A stretch of 64,000 nt of DNA, taken from assembly GCA_000499405.2 (NCBI GenBank), contig HG738136.1:773944-837943 (forward strand), in the 5' to 3' direction. The DNA is from Onchocerca volvulus. Lineage: Eukaryota; Nematoda; Chromadorea; Rhabditida; Onchocercidae. Positions within the stretch are counted from its first letter, which is position 1, and every line of letters begins with the position of its first letter. Below, piece after piece: positions 24,675 to 37,800 of this stretch. The notes below the pieces were generated by a model. It was not told the DNA's origin, searched no databases, and saw only the letters and a list, made by a program, of their open reading frames with translations. Made by a program: the position numbers and the translations under genes.

Positions 24675-26435
24675 CTAATTTACAAATGTAGGACTATAAT
24701 GGAAGTTGCCACACGTGTTCACATGACGATTGTACATACGATCCCACCATAGCAATTCACCATCCAAACACATATCACGACTATGATCCTAAACTTTTAA
24801 AAATTTTATTTGTTTTCACGTAAATAATAATAATGCGATCATTATTTGACACTATGTGACAAAAAACTGATCCATTCTAGGAGTATTTGGTTTCATTTTT
24901 CAATATACTTTTTTTTTTTTTTTTCAATATACATGTTTATATCCAAAGCAAAGAAAATCTTTCTGCGATTAAACACAAAGGGTTCAGTCAACTATTTGAA
25001 AAAATAAACAGATAGTTTTACATCCAAATAATTAATTGATGAAAGACTCAATGACAAATTTAAACCCAATTTTGTTCTGTATAAAATTATTTTAGATTAA
25101 CTTAGCTTATACAAGTTCTGTTTTTTAATGTACTTCGACTATTACATAAAACTGTTATTTTGTGTGGTAAACAAGCTTTCTAGCTCCTTGGAAAGCGAGG
25201 CACAACACAACGAAATGTAAAGTAAACTATAATATTTTTTTTCGTTACTGTCAACAGAATAGTCAAAGTGGAAATGTAACTATTATCTAAGAAAGAATCT
25301 ATCAGTTAAGCAATAAAACATATTCTATGTCTTTTTCCACAAATTACTTCCTATTATTTATTACAAAGCGACATGACTGTATAGAATCATATCTGAACAA
25401 TCTTCAACAATTTTTGACAGCCTTTCATTTAATCTATTCACTTGATTGAAATGTTATGCCTTGCCTTATATATTATAAATCCAAAAATATTTCAAAATTT
25501 CAAAGTTCACCTCATACTGGAACATCACTCTGATCAAAAGATAGAATACGAACAGAAATGAACCAGCGTAAAGAAACACAGATCGTGGCGTGTAACGGAA
25601 AAACTCGTACTGCAGAGCATTGGCCGAATACCACCGGAATACAGCTGGATCAATTACTACACCTTCCTGTAATGCATGAGTAAAAAAAACCGAAAAATGG
25701 AGGGAAAATACTGAAGTTCAAACTAGTATAAAAAAATTCGTCGAGCAAATTAATTCAACTTGATTTCAAAATAGAAACTTATTGCTGTTAACATACAAAA
25801 GCCTTACGCTATTTTGTTACAGCATATTACGGAAGTAAAATATATTTAAAACTGAGACTACAATTTATTAAATTAACTAAGATTAGACTGCAAGAAATAT
25901 GAAATTCTCTGACAAAGAAATTGAGAGCAATTTAGCTAAATAAATTTTTCAAAGAAAAGAATTACCCTATACTTAAAAGTATGTGGGTCATATTCTCGCC
26001 GAAGATATTCCTTCTTGAGAATTTCTTTTAAACGATATCGCCATAAGACAGCCTGAAAATTGCAGAAATTTCTGGGAAATAACGACAAAAGCATCAACAA
26101 AACTGATAAACCAAACTCCCCAAAAATGAAAAATCGAAAAATAGGAAATAACAGAAAATAAATGCTTCAATGAAAGCAGATATCGAAATATACAATGCAT
26201 ATGCAAGCATAAAGTTGCAGACAATATACTAAATATGAAATTCTTAATTCAACGACTCAAGGCAATGAAATACCAGCAACTTCTCGTAAGCTTCGAAAAA
26301 ACCCTAACAATTAAAAGTAACTTTTTTCTCTTCATCACTGATGCCATAGTCTTCGCCAGCAATGAACTTCATTTTTCCATGCGTTTCAAAGTATCCCAAT
26401 ACCGGATCTTGCCAAAGCTTAGTGTTTGTCGGCAT
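24675..26435 (-). CDS. nuo-6: complex I subunit NDUFB4/NUO-6, 156 aa, four exons
   Basis: This is an accessory subunit of mitochondrial NADH:ubiquinone oxidoreductase, in the inner-membrane arm. Exons are 26435-26322, 26052-25966, 25666-25511 and 24788-24675, all phase 0. The KEILKKEYLRREYDP stretch corresponds to the LKREYLLQYNDP region of vertebrate NDUFB4. It is followed by DPAVFRWYSANAL and FFRYTPRSV, which match the NPALLRWAYAR and TPKNS regions. One membrane span lies at about residues 97-116. The C-terminus ends GNFHYSPTFVN. An in-frame ATG at 26462 would add nine residues (MRFSIVRLK). I chose 26435 because MPTNTKLWQDP begins the conserved-looking part, but either start is possible. 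The gene lies immediately upstream of ttc-37 on the same strand. In C. elegans nuo-6 encodes NDUFB4, hence the symbol. Confidence 0.88.
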
Positions 26436-26486
26436 CTTCAACCTTACTATCGAGAACCGCATCTTGATCTTTCATACGATCTCACA

Positions 26487-26489
26487 CCT
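26487..26489 (-). promoter_or_regulatory. possible trans-splice acceptor upstream of nuo-6
   Basis: ATAATTCAG on the minus strand ends at 26488, 25 nt upstream of the alternative ATG 26462 and 52 nt upstream of ATG 26435. An out-of-frame ATG lies in this leader. Confidence 0.35.
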
Positions 26490-27017
26490 GAATTATTGAT
26501 GTAAACAGATAGCAGTAAGCAATACTTGGATTTATGCATCGTTTCAAAATTGAAAATAATCTATAACTTTTCTTTAAAATATTGTCGATACAATTAATCA
26601 ATGCTAAGAGTTGTAGAAAACCTTCGAAGCATTTTTGAGAAGTTGGGATTGGAATTCCGACTGGTTAAAAGTTTTAATAATGTAAGATCATAAACTGTTG
26701 AAATCTAGAAATCTTGCAGATCTAATCTCATCGTTTTTTCGTCAAAATTAAATTTCAGTCGATCTGATCTCAACTATTTTTCACGATTTTAGATGATCTG
26801 ATTTTCCTGTTTCGCATCAAATTGAAATCAAATTTTTCCCTCTATTGAAAAGCAATTCAAGATTTTTGAAAAGATCATAGAGTATTCAAATATTCCTCCT
26901 ATTCTAGAAATATTCCAGTACTTTCTCCGGACTTACTATCCCCAACTCAGATGCAAAAACACACAAATTAAGCTGAACCGGCCTAACCAACACAACCATT
27001 AGAAAACAAACAAAAGT

Positions 27018-27038
27018 AAACATCACGTGCTCCAATTG
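27018..27038. promoter_or_regulatory. GTAAACA, CACGTG and CCAAT cluster upstream of nuo-6
   Basis: Within about 25 bp are GTAAACA (forkhead/DAF-16-type), CACGTG at 27024-27029 (bHLH E-box) and CCAATTGG. It lies about 590 bp upstream of the nuo-6 ATG and about 40 bp before a candidate plus-strand ATG. It could serve a divergent promoter. The motifs are short and could be chance. Confidence 0.3.
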
Positions 27039-27069
27039 GAATCAAAAAGTGACTCCGAAGTGAGACGTT

Positions 27070-28021
27070 ATGAAAATGGAACAATCCGAGTGGGTTGACG
27101 GTAATAGAGATTGAGAAAATGAGCAAATAGTACAATCAGAAGTGAGAATTGAAATGAGAAGAAATTAAGAGATTGTTTCGATGATTTATTTTAAATTTAT
27201 TCCGATCCATCGATGAAATGCGATGGAAAAACTATTTGTTAAAGGAAGGATCATTTTTTGAACAAATTTAAAAAATTAGCTCGATAAGATAGGCAGCAAA
27301 TGTTTTGAAAGAACAAAAATTGTCAAAGATAAAATATTACATTCGAATATATCAGAAATTGTATTCCTGGATATATCAGAAATTGTATTCCTGAATTATA
27401 GCATCTTGATTATCTATGTTCAAAATGCTATAATACAGCATATTATCACATAAAATCGTATCACCGAAATGGAAAAAATGGATGAGTAAATTCCAACTGA
27501 TTGGCTTTATTATCATACTGAATAAATCATTTTCATTGATCATCAGATCGACAACTTATTGTTTGTAATGGTTTTTATGCATAAAATTTTTGCTTCTAAT
27601 ATTTACCGTTTCCAATATTTTTGGGATGAATTTTTGCATAGCATTTTAATTTTAATTTTATTTTGATCAATCTCCCCACCGAATATGTCATCTCCGAGCC
27701 AGAAGATCTGAAATTACCAACTTTTGCTAAAAAATCATCTGCGCACGGAGCCCCTTCATTTCCTGGTATTGGAGAATTACTTGTGAAATATGGCGCATTT
27801 GGTATGTTTAATTTCAAATTTACTTATGATATTGAATTTCAAAATCTTTCTTTTAAAAAACTCTTTGTTAGTTTAATGATCAGATACGACATTTTAGATT
27901 GATTGAAGATTTGAGGGTGAAATTGGCCAAAAAAAAAAAAAGTTTGAAAATCTTTGAGAATGAAGGTGAGGTCCAAATTAGTGTTATTCGCAACTGGATT
28001 AGTGCTCCGCCAAGCGATTAA
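27070..28021 (+). CDS. candidate short plus-strand gene, unidentified
   Basis: There are three fragments. 27070-27100 reads MKMEQSEWVD then donor G|GTAATA. The frame from about 27663 to 27800 reads LPTFAKKSSAHGAPSFPG and GELLVKYGAF, has less AT-biased codons, and ends at a consensus GTATGT donor. 27964-28021 reads EVQISVIRNWISAPPSD then stop. Phases can be joined through the acceptors GAAG|AT (27705) and GAAG|GT (27965), but neither has a T-rich tract. The minus strand of the middle part is also open. I do not recognise the product. It could be a real small gene, a relic exon or chance. Confidence 0.22.
27347..27394. repeat. 24-bp tandem duplication
   Basis: Two copies of a unit starting ATATATCAGAAATTG lie directly in tandem, 24 bp apart. 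Confidence 0.9.
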
Positions 28022-30891
28022 TTTCTATTGCATAATAATATTTAATAATGATTTTGCTACTAAAATATATTATCATTTTCATTTTAACTCAGTTTATTTA
28101 TTGTAATTCATAGATGTTAAATATGAGACAATAATTCAGTTTTAGAAAAAAAAAGTTTTGAACTTTTATCATGAATAGTTGATGATGACAGTGATAAAGG
28201 ATGAATCTGATAACAGATGACACGCCAATCGAGCTTAAAATTCAAAATGATATGATTCATTTATTTACTTCACAACGGTATGGTCCGTTGATTTTTTGAT
28301 ATTCATTTCGAGATATAATAATTTGCTCTAATTAAGCAAATTTTCTTAAATTACATCATATCCAATTAAGTTTACTAAAACTGAAAAATAAACGAAAATA
28401 TCGGAGAAACATTAATCGAAGCATGAATTTCTCGAATTCATTTGCAATTTCGTTTAATTATTTATCATCCTTCTGTTGTTAGTAACTTCATAGTTTTTCC
28501 ATTCATCCGGCTAATTTATTAACATTGGATGCTTTGACATAAATTGATTCGGAATTTTATGCATAAAACAGATGTAGAGCTTCCAATAATTTATACTTCA
28601 GATGCACATCTGGTATCGCAGAAGCAAAAAAATAATCCAAATATTCTTCAAAATTTTAACTTTCCAAAAAAAAAAAAAGACCAAATAATAACTAAATATT
28701 TCCTTTTCATGTAAGTAGTATTAAACTTTCCAGAAAATTACACGATCCAATGAATCCGAATACTTTGGCATTTTTCCTTCATCAGAAAGTCATCTAAATT
28801 TTGCTTTAAGCTGAATTTCCGTGATGAAATGACAAGCGTTTTTCACTTGAAATATGATGTCATGTATATTTCAATTTTGAAATTGAAATTTTTGACAATG
28901 AGAAATTCAATAATGAAAGCTACAAAATTGTCCTTAGCTAAAAATATTGAACATTTTATTACTAATATGAAAATTTAGCAATGCTGAATTTGTCGGAGCA
29001 AATAATTTTACAGCCAGAGAAATAATAAACCTCACTGCATTCTAAATATCCAGTTAATTAATTATATATTTGAAACTGTCATTAATTTATTCTTTAATGA
29101 TACTTTGGGATGCTAAATTTCATTTTTTATTTTCAAATATATATTTTTTAATCATGCAAGTCGTTGGATAGAGCAAAACCATGCAATGTCAATTTCTGAA
29201 AAAATATAATTTTTTCTTTTTTTTTTTTGGAAATTACTAAAATTTTGGATTTTCGCTGCAGTAAAATATAAAATAAGTAAATAATTTAAATTGGAAGGTG
29301 ATATCGAAAGACAAAAAATAGGATTTTGTAAACAAATTCTTATGCTCAATATTTGATAAGGTTATTAATGCAGAACTAAATGATAATGATTATGGATGTA
29401 TTGGAATTAAATCATATTGAAATTCTTATCTTTTGATTTATAATTCTTTCACCTATAAATGACCTTAAGCTAAAATAGCCTTTGGATAAAGTAATTTGAA
29501 TCATTTTCTGATTATTTCATCTTTCGTCTTGTTCGTATGATATCAATAATCAAAATTTGAATATTACTCATTTTTCGTTTTATTTGCTTATGAAAATTTT
29601 ATGGAAATAATGTGAAAATTGTCTCAGTTGATCAATTTACTGATATCTAATAATTTAATAATATTAGTTTGATGGTATAAAATAAATTCAACAATTCAAC
29701 ATGCATGCATAAATCATAATGCGGGAAAACGACAGACAAACCGGAAAAAGATCCCAGTGTTAAACTAATTTTGAACTTCGGGAATTCTTGAAACACTTTT
29801 GGAGAAATAGTTCAAATTAGAAAATTTATACATCAATAATTATAATTATGCATATCATTTTTGCAACTTAATAGGAATTAAAAATTTCCGATCATAACGA
29901 TCATTTTGTAAATAACTGAACGAAGTTCATTCAAGATTGTCTAAAAAATTTCTTAAGCTGAAATCAGCATCAATTTTGTAAGTTTCAGAAAAATCTTTAA
30001 ACAAAAATTATGCAAAAAAGAAATCTGTAATATCTAAGTTATCATACTGTTTCGAAAATTTTGAATCGCTTCTTAAAAGATGCTGAATTTGCAAAAAAAA
30101 AAAAAAGATTCGATCTATCAAATTAAACAAAGTTGGGCCTCGTTAATGACAATTGCTGATTGTTTTGGCTTTTTTTTTATTTTTAAATTCAATTTTTATT
30201 TACCATTTTTCTACTTAATTCTTTAAAACAGTGATTTAGTAAAATTTAAAATTTAAAATTACCACGAAATGTCCCATCATATGTATTTACTAAAGCGGAA
30301 GTAAACATTTCATTGTGATTACTAATATTTTCACTAACAATTATATACTACTAATTCGTATATACAAACAGAATTCGTTGTGTTGCTAAGATAGATTGAC
30401 ATTTAGTTTGTTTACCTTTTGTGAATCATTTCACTTCAATTCTCATTTCAAATATTTGCAACTTCGAATTCAACTTTTTTGTTGCCAATCCTTTCGATGA
30501 AACAGTTTAATTTAAATTAAAATTTTTTCCACATCCATTTGAATTCTAATATTCAACACACATACTCAAACTATCGCATTTTTCTTTTGTTCGAATGACC
30601 AATTTTGGAATTGATTGAAAATATTTAAAAAACTTTGTAGACAAGAAAATTGTTAATCTGACAATCAACAAGGAAATGATTAAATATATAATTTATTACC
30701 TATTTTTTTCTTCCTTATAATGAGCAGGTAGACAAAAATGACAACTGTTGGCTGAAATTTTCCATCATATAATTATTTTCGAAATTGAATTTTCACCTGA
30801 TATTTTGTCTCTGTTAAAGTTTAAAAAGTATATTTGTATCATATTTTGAATAGAAATTAAAATTTCCAATATTAGCATTTCGTTTAACTGA

Positions 30892-30927
30892 ATGAACATT
30901 AATATTGAAATGAACATTAATATTGAA
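30892..30927. repeat. 18-bp tandem duplication
   Basis: Two exact copies of ATGAACATTAATATTGAA stand side by side. Confidence 0.92.
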
Positions 30928-33478
30928 ATCGTTGCAAAAATTTGCGAAATTCGGTTTTTTAACGAAATTTTTTATTTAAAGACTTTTTGGAATATTTTTT
31001 GTTTTTTCCTTTATCTTTTTGCATATTATTCTCTTAATACTTAATTCTTCATTTACATATTTTTCGACATCTATTGGATTATTTAATTCAGCCATTTAAG
31101 CTTCGTTTCGGGAAATATCAAATATTTGCTGATGTCCGAATTTGAAAACTCATTTGTATTCATTTAAGTCATTTCGTGATCTTTTTCTTCCTTCTCTTTC
31201 ATTTCATTATCTTTCATATCAATCAACTTGATAAACTTATTTTTGAGCAATAATCGAAATGCTGAACTCAAATTTCTTCCTCTTTCTATAAATTCCAAAA
31301 GTTTCGTCTCATTTCATTTCTGAAAGCACAAAATTACTTACTTTCATTTCTTACCCCGCTTTTTTGACGATTTTACATTCTCCAAAACAGACATCTTTGC
31401 AATCACAAATATGAAAGATAAAAAGGAACTTTTCTTAAATTTCCTCTAACTATTGCCAATTTTTTCAAGATTATGCTATTAATCGTTAGGAAAGTATTAT
31501 ATTCACTTAAAGAAATCTTCTAAGAGATCTCAAAACGTTATGTATCAAGTGTATGTGATAAGGAACCGTATTGTTTATTGTATTGTATCTCTATGTTACA
31601 AATCAATTATCTTTCCTTTTTATCATTATTTTGTTATCATTTTATCAATTGTAATTAACCGTTCATTCCCTTAGATCATGATAAAATTCTTTTTTACTCA
31701 TTTCGGAATGCATCTCTATTTCTCAAGTTTTTATCATCTTCGCCGTTAAAGGTTCAAAGTTCAAAGTTTTTCACCATGAATGTATAAGCTATTGGAAGTT
31801 TTTTTTTTTTTTTTTTTAACCAAAATCCATATATTTCTTCGAATGCCGGAATTGACAACTATTTCGTGCTATTTCCGGAAAAATAATGGAAATAAGGCAA
31901 CAACGAATCAAGCAGAAACAAAAGTCTACTTAACTAAATGTTGGAAATGACGATATTTGTTATTTCAGCCTTCGTTTTGCATTATTTTAATCCAATTGTC
32001 CTATTGGACGAGCACTTTAGATTTAGCCAATAGTCTTGTCCAAAAATTCTTCCTACTTTTTCTTTTTTTTCTACGTCAACATTCATTTTATGCGCTCATC
32101 TTCACTTTTTATAAAAATCATGTTTGCTTATTCGAAACTTTCCATTCTATTCCTATTGAATCATTAAGTATCGTATATTTCCGCACGACTTACTTCATCA
32201 TTGCAATTATTTTCTAATTTTTTTGTTTGTTTAATATTTTCTTTTCTATTATTTTCCAGTTTTTAAGTATGTATTTTTAAGTATGTTTCAACTCTTTCAA
32301 ACAATTCATTTCTCTTCGAAAGCATAACATTTCAATTTCATACTTTTGCTATTGATGTATAAAAACAGTACAAATTATATTATTTTTCTTCCATTCTCTC
32401 CATCATTGTTGCTACTCTCAACTAAAATATGTTTACAATCTTGTCAATCTATTCTATGTTTAATTATTTGTGTCATATTTTTTTCTCACTTTTTCTGCCA
32501 ATGTAACTTTCGCCATTCTTCAATAGCATTCATTTTCATCGAGCTTTGTTTAATTTATCTTTTTTTTTAAATATTTCTACATTTCATTTGAGCGAATCTT
32601 ATCTTCATTTTCATTCTTTCGATAATCGATTCTTCCATTTCAACAAATTTTTAATTTCGTATAAATTCTTAATTTTCTCGCTGCTTTTTTTGTGCTTCTT
32701 TTTTTCCTTCTCCTTATTTTCCTCCTTTCATCCGATTTATCATTTCTTTTGAATTACCCATATATACATATAGCTGTGCATTTGTATGCGTATATTTATC
32801 AATTCATACTTATCTTCTTCATTTTTTGAACTTATCAATTTCATATCAGTAGAATATCGTGTTTCTGAAAATGACGAAGCATTTATTTTGATATCATTTA
32901 TTTGTATCGATCAATACTGGCTCCTTTTTCTACTCTTATCCACATCCGAATTATTACAAATTATTGCTTGGCAGTTGTTCAAAAAATTTTTTTGTCTGTT
33001 TAAAAAAATAATTATAGTTTTGCAATCAATTTAACATCAAATGTCGAGAAATTTGATACAATCCTCGCTCACCTGTATCATATTATAAACTTAGCGAGTT
33101 TCAATGATCTTCATGGATAGCTGCTAAGTTGTTATTCTTCATCTTAAGGACAAGATTACTAACCGGTTCAAGGCTAGATTTAATATTCAACTTGATGATA
33201 ACGTTATTATCCGAATAGAAAACTAAGAAGGTAATGATAATACGAATTGATTACGAAAGACTGGTACGAGATAATATGAATTTGATAACGAAGGATTGGA
33301 ATTTGGAACCAGTTTATCGAAGAGCAAAATTTTCTTCCATCCAGTTAGATTATTTTTGCTAACCTTTGTTGATATTGTAAATTTTATCAATTACATACTT
33401 TATTCCCAATATTTTCTTTCCCTTTCACAGAAGTTATTCAATCTCAGCCAAAAAAAAAAAATTATTGTCATTTATATG

Positions 33479-33704
33479 ATTACTTCCATCATTAATAGCC
33501 TGGTTGTTTACCTGANTAATAGCCTGGTTGTTTACCTGACAGAATTACTTCCATCATTAATAGCCTGGTTGTTTACCTGATAGGATTACTTCCATCATTA
33601 ATAGCCTGGTTGTTTACCTGATAGGATTACTTCCATCATTAATAGCCTGGTTGTTTACCTGATAGGATTACTTCCATCATTAATAGCCTGGTTGTTTACT
33701 TGAT
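33479..33704. repeat. 41-bp minisatellite with an N
   Basis: About 5.5 units share the core AATAGCCTGGTTGTTTACCTG, with core starts at about 33494, 33518, 33559, 33600, 33641 and 33682. The spacing is 41 bp except across the N at 33516, where it is 24. The N therefore probably marks a collapsed or incorrectly joined part of the array. Confidence 0.93.
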
Positions 33705-34219
33705 TAGTTCAGGCACATATAATAATATCTCATCTAAAAGCATATCCATGCCTCACTAATTAAGTTTACTGCTTGAGCCAAATTTCATATTATTTCTTCA
33801 GTCTTAGCTTCCCCAAGGGTGACAGATGAATTGGAATGCAAATATATCCATTCTCTTTCATATCTAATCTATCAAATTTTCGTTAGATTTTTTTGCTTTG
33901 CATGATATTTCAGACTATATTTCTGTTTAATAGACTTCTTTGTTCTATGTAATTAGAATCTAATTAATTCGGAAAATGAAGGGAATTCATATTTCAGGCT
34001 GAATAGATTCATAAAAGTATCGATTATGATAATTTCGAGGTAATAAAAGCTCAGATAGAATGTGATACAGTATTGAAATGATGTAGTCTTCGAGAAGTCA
34101 ATCCTTTTCGAAAATATCATAACTATGAAATTTATGACTAAAATATAAGTTCCATTTCTGGAAGGAATATCACTGGATCATTTAATCATTTCCTTGGTAC
34201 ATTATCCAAAATAGTAAAA

Positions 34220-34289
34220 TAGCCAAGATAAGACTTCGAATACACAGCCAAGATAAAGATTTAGGACACCACAGGTTTTATCTTGGCTA
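34220..34289. repeat. inverted repeat with TAGCCAAGATAA arms
   Basis: TAGCCAAGATAA at 34220-34231 is the exact reverse complement of 34278-34289. A third, direct copy of AGCCAAGATAAA lies between them at 34246-34257. Three copies with one inverted can form two alternative hairpins. Confidence 0.88.
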
Positions 34290-34485
34290 ATTTGGTAAAT
34301 AATAATGAAATAAGGAGACATTTCAAATGACCAGTGTGATGTCACCAATTGTCTATAAAATGTCAATACTAGCTAATTCGATGGGACAAACAGAGATTAA
34401 ATATACAAATATACACATACAGACAAGATCGATGTATAAATCGATTTTTTCCGCTTTTAATTCATTTTTGTCAACTTATCATCAC

Positions 34486-34859
<374 letters not shown>

Positions 34860-37800
34860 AATTGTTAAACTGCTGTTTGTTATTTGATGACAAAGTCTTT
34901 ACTTCTAAAATTATGGAAATTCGATTGTTTTCATTGCAATTGTTTTATTCTATTCCAATTCCTTTATTTTCTCTTTTCAAGAGCTATCTTTTTAGCAATT
35001 TCTTGTGACAAATAAATTGTTATTTGGAGAAGATTAAACTTATCATTTTGCCAGATAGAGTTGACAAGATTGATAGCACAGATAAAGTTTGCGTTACTGA
35101 ACAAAACACTTGTTTACAACAATCATCGATTCTTTCGCATGATTCTTTCATTCTTTAAGCGGTAAATTATTTTTATTTATTATTAAAATAGATGCTTTTG
35201 TTTATTATTCAATAAGGATGAATGAATGATTATGACTCTTAAACTTTGTACAAATATTAATCTTGCTTAATTTAAAAAAAAAAAAAAAAATGTAAAAGTT
35301 TTCAATTCTAATCGAAATTTTTAACAAATTTTTTTTTTTTTTAATGTGATTAGTTTAATGATTTTTTGATATTTAATGATACTTCATTGAAATTCAAAAT
35401 TTTTGCTTAACAAAATGGTGGTTAATATGGAATGAATAATTATCTACCAAAAACTAATTTTTTAGCGAAGCCGGAATTGTGACGGAAATTTTAAAATTTA
35501 TGAATGATATTTATGATGACATCATTTTGTCAAATTTATATATATTTTTTTTTCTAAATTTTTGGACTGAAATTTTTCGATTCTTTAAATTAAGACAAAT
35601 TTTTTTATATGCCATCGAAAAATTAGGTTTTCCATTTAGATGTCTGAAAGAATGCTATTGCTTGAAAAAAAGTTTTTTTCTTTTTTTTTTGTTCAGTTTT
35701 CTAAATTTTAAATATTATTCGTTATCCAGAATCATTATATCGTTCGATAATGAATGATTTTGATGTTAAGGCATATTTTTCGATGGACTGAAAAAATTTT
35801 TTTCAACGAGAATTCATGAGAAAATTTGTAGAAGTTATCTGATTTGATTATCAATCAATGATCTTCTTTCACATTGTGCTAGTCCAAGAAGATAGAAATT
35901 TTTGGTTTCATTTCCTCATCAGAGAATTATTCAATTTCAACACCAGAATTATCCAATTTTTTTTTCTTTTTAGACATTCCGCTATGTAAAAGTGCAAAAT
36001 TGATTTTCAAAAAAAAAGAAAGTTTGAAAAAGTTGTGAAATATTTTTCCTTCTTTTTGATATTTAATTTCACTCAAATGACAAGTTATTGCCATTTTACG
36101 GAGAAATTTTTGACTTTTCGATGGAATTCCAAAATTAGGAAAGATTTAGACATGATGAAATGTGAAAAAATCCAGCCAAAATTTACGAATCAGAAGAGGA
36201 AAGAAGATATTCATGAGCAAAGCAAATCCTTTCATGGTCTGGAAATGAAATGGATGAAAATGAGAAGATTTAAAAAAATTTTTCAACAATGATAATTTCA
36301 GTAATCGAATACTCCCTTCATCTCTGGCAGTGAAAAAAAAAAAGAAAAAAAAAAAGAGCCATCCATCTATTCATTTTTCATCCTTTAACGGATTCTTACC
36401 GTCTTTTACAAATATTCCAATGATTGAAATAAAATTTCATCAAATTTTTCCTCTTTTCCGGTAAAATATTTCAATGGGAAATTTTGAATTCAATTAAATG
36501 ATTCTTTTAATTAACTCATGAAATCACAATACCTAGGAGTTTTTTTTTTTTTAATTAATTAATTTATTGCATTTAAAAATACATGTCACATTTTCTTTTT
36601 TTTTTTTTTTTTTTGTCGCATTTCATCTTTTCATTGCGATGATGACAGCGAATTTCAGAATCTACTTGGGGAAGAGAAGATGTCAGACGATGATTATATT
36701 TAAACAGTTTATATCTTGATACAAATAGGAAACTTTTTGAAAAAAATGCTATTATTGATTTTTCTGAAAGCTTCAAATATTTCCCATTATTTATGGCCGA
36801 TTTTTTCTTTTTTCATATTTAATTGCAATGCTTCCACTTTTATCGATTTATTTTTCTTTCTCACATTTTGCGCATTCGCATTTGGTTAGAATGGCCATTG
36901 TTTGACTTTTTTTTTTTTTCTTTTAACGATCCTTTTTCGATTTTTCAAGAACATATCGGATTGGGGAAGTTTGCTCGGGACAGTTGATTAACTGCCATTG
37001 AAAATGTTCTGGTCATTTTAACTTTTAAAATATTCAACAAATCAATCCATGTTTAAATTTCTCACTTCTATCTCTACGAATATTTCAAAATCACAATAAA
37101 CTTTCTGTTTATTCATCAGTTTTTTTTTTTTTTTCGTTCTTTTTCGATTATAAGTTATAAATTCTTTTTTTTAAGTTTTAAAATTCGATAAGTTATAAAT
37201 TTTCGTCCTTTTATTATTATCTCGTACTACTCAACTTCATCAGTCGTGACTTTTCATTATTGATAAATACAAAAGTTAACCTGTTTCTGATTTTTTGACC
37301 CGTAATTTTTGTTTCAAATATAGATTTTTCCATTTCTAAGATTTGTCCATATATATATCTCGATATAGCTTTGATTAATTCATTTGATCAATTCATCAAA
37401 ATTTTCAAAAAGCAACATTTTCAATAAATCCGCATGATGTGGACAGCCTGAAAAATATTCCTCTGCTATTTGTTTGATCTTTTCATTTTAGAATTGTTTT
37501 TGAATTTTCATCCTAGAATTTTCCTCAACCTTCAGTCGTACAAATTTCAGATGGTATAATATAAAATATATGCGTTGATTCATCAGTGTTTCGTATTATT
37601 TTATTTTTTATCAGTCTGTTTACATATTTAATCATTTTAACTGTCCAAAGCCAAATTTCTCACTTTTTCTACTTTTTCTTACGATTTATAAACAAATTTT
37701 TTATGGCAAAATTTTCGGAAATAATTTGCTAATCCAAACAAACGGGCAAAAATTACTTTTTTTTTTCTATCATTTTTTAAAAAATTTCATTTTTCCATGG

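Noticed and set aside
27596..27902. Bacterial (Wolbachia) insertion as the origin of the less AT-rich stretch
   Set aside because: The stretch is under 200 bp, I recognise no bacterial family in any frame, and the plus-strand donor fits a nuclear exon better.
31957..33580. Series of plus-strand hydrophobic open frames resembling membrane proteins
   Set aside because: Phe/Leu/Ser/Ile runs follow from pyrimidine-rich DNA. There are no consensus donors and acceptors linking them and no recognisable motifs.
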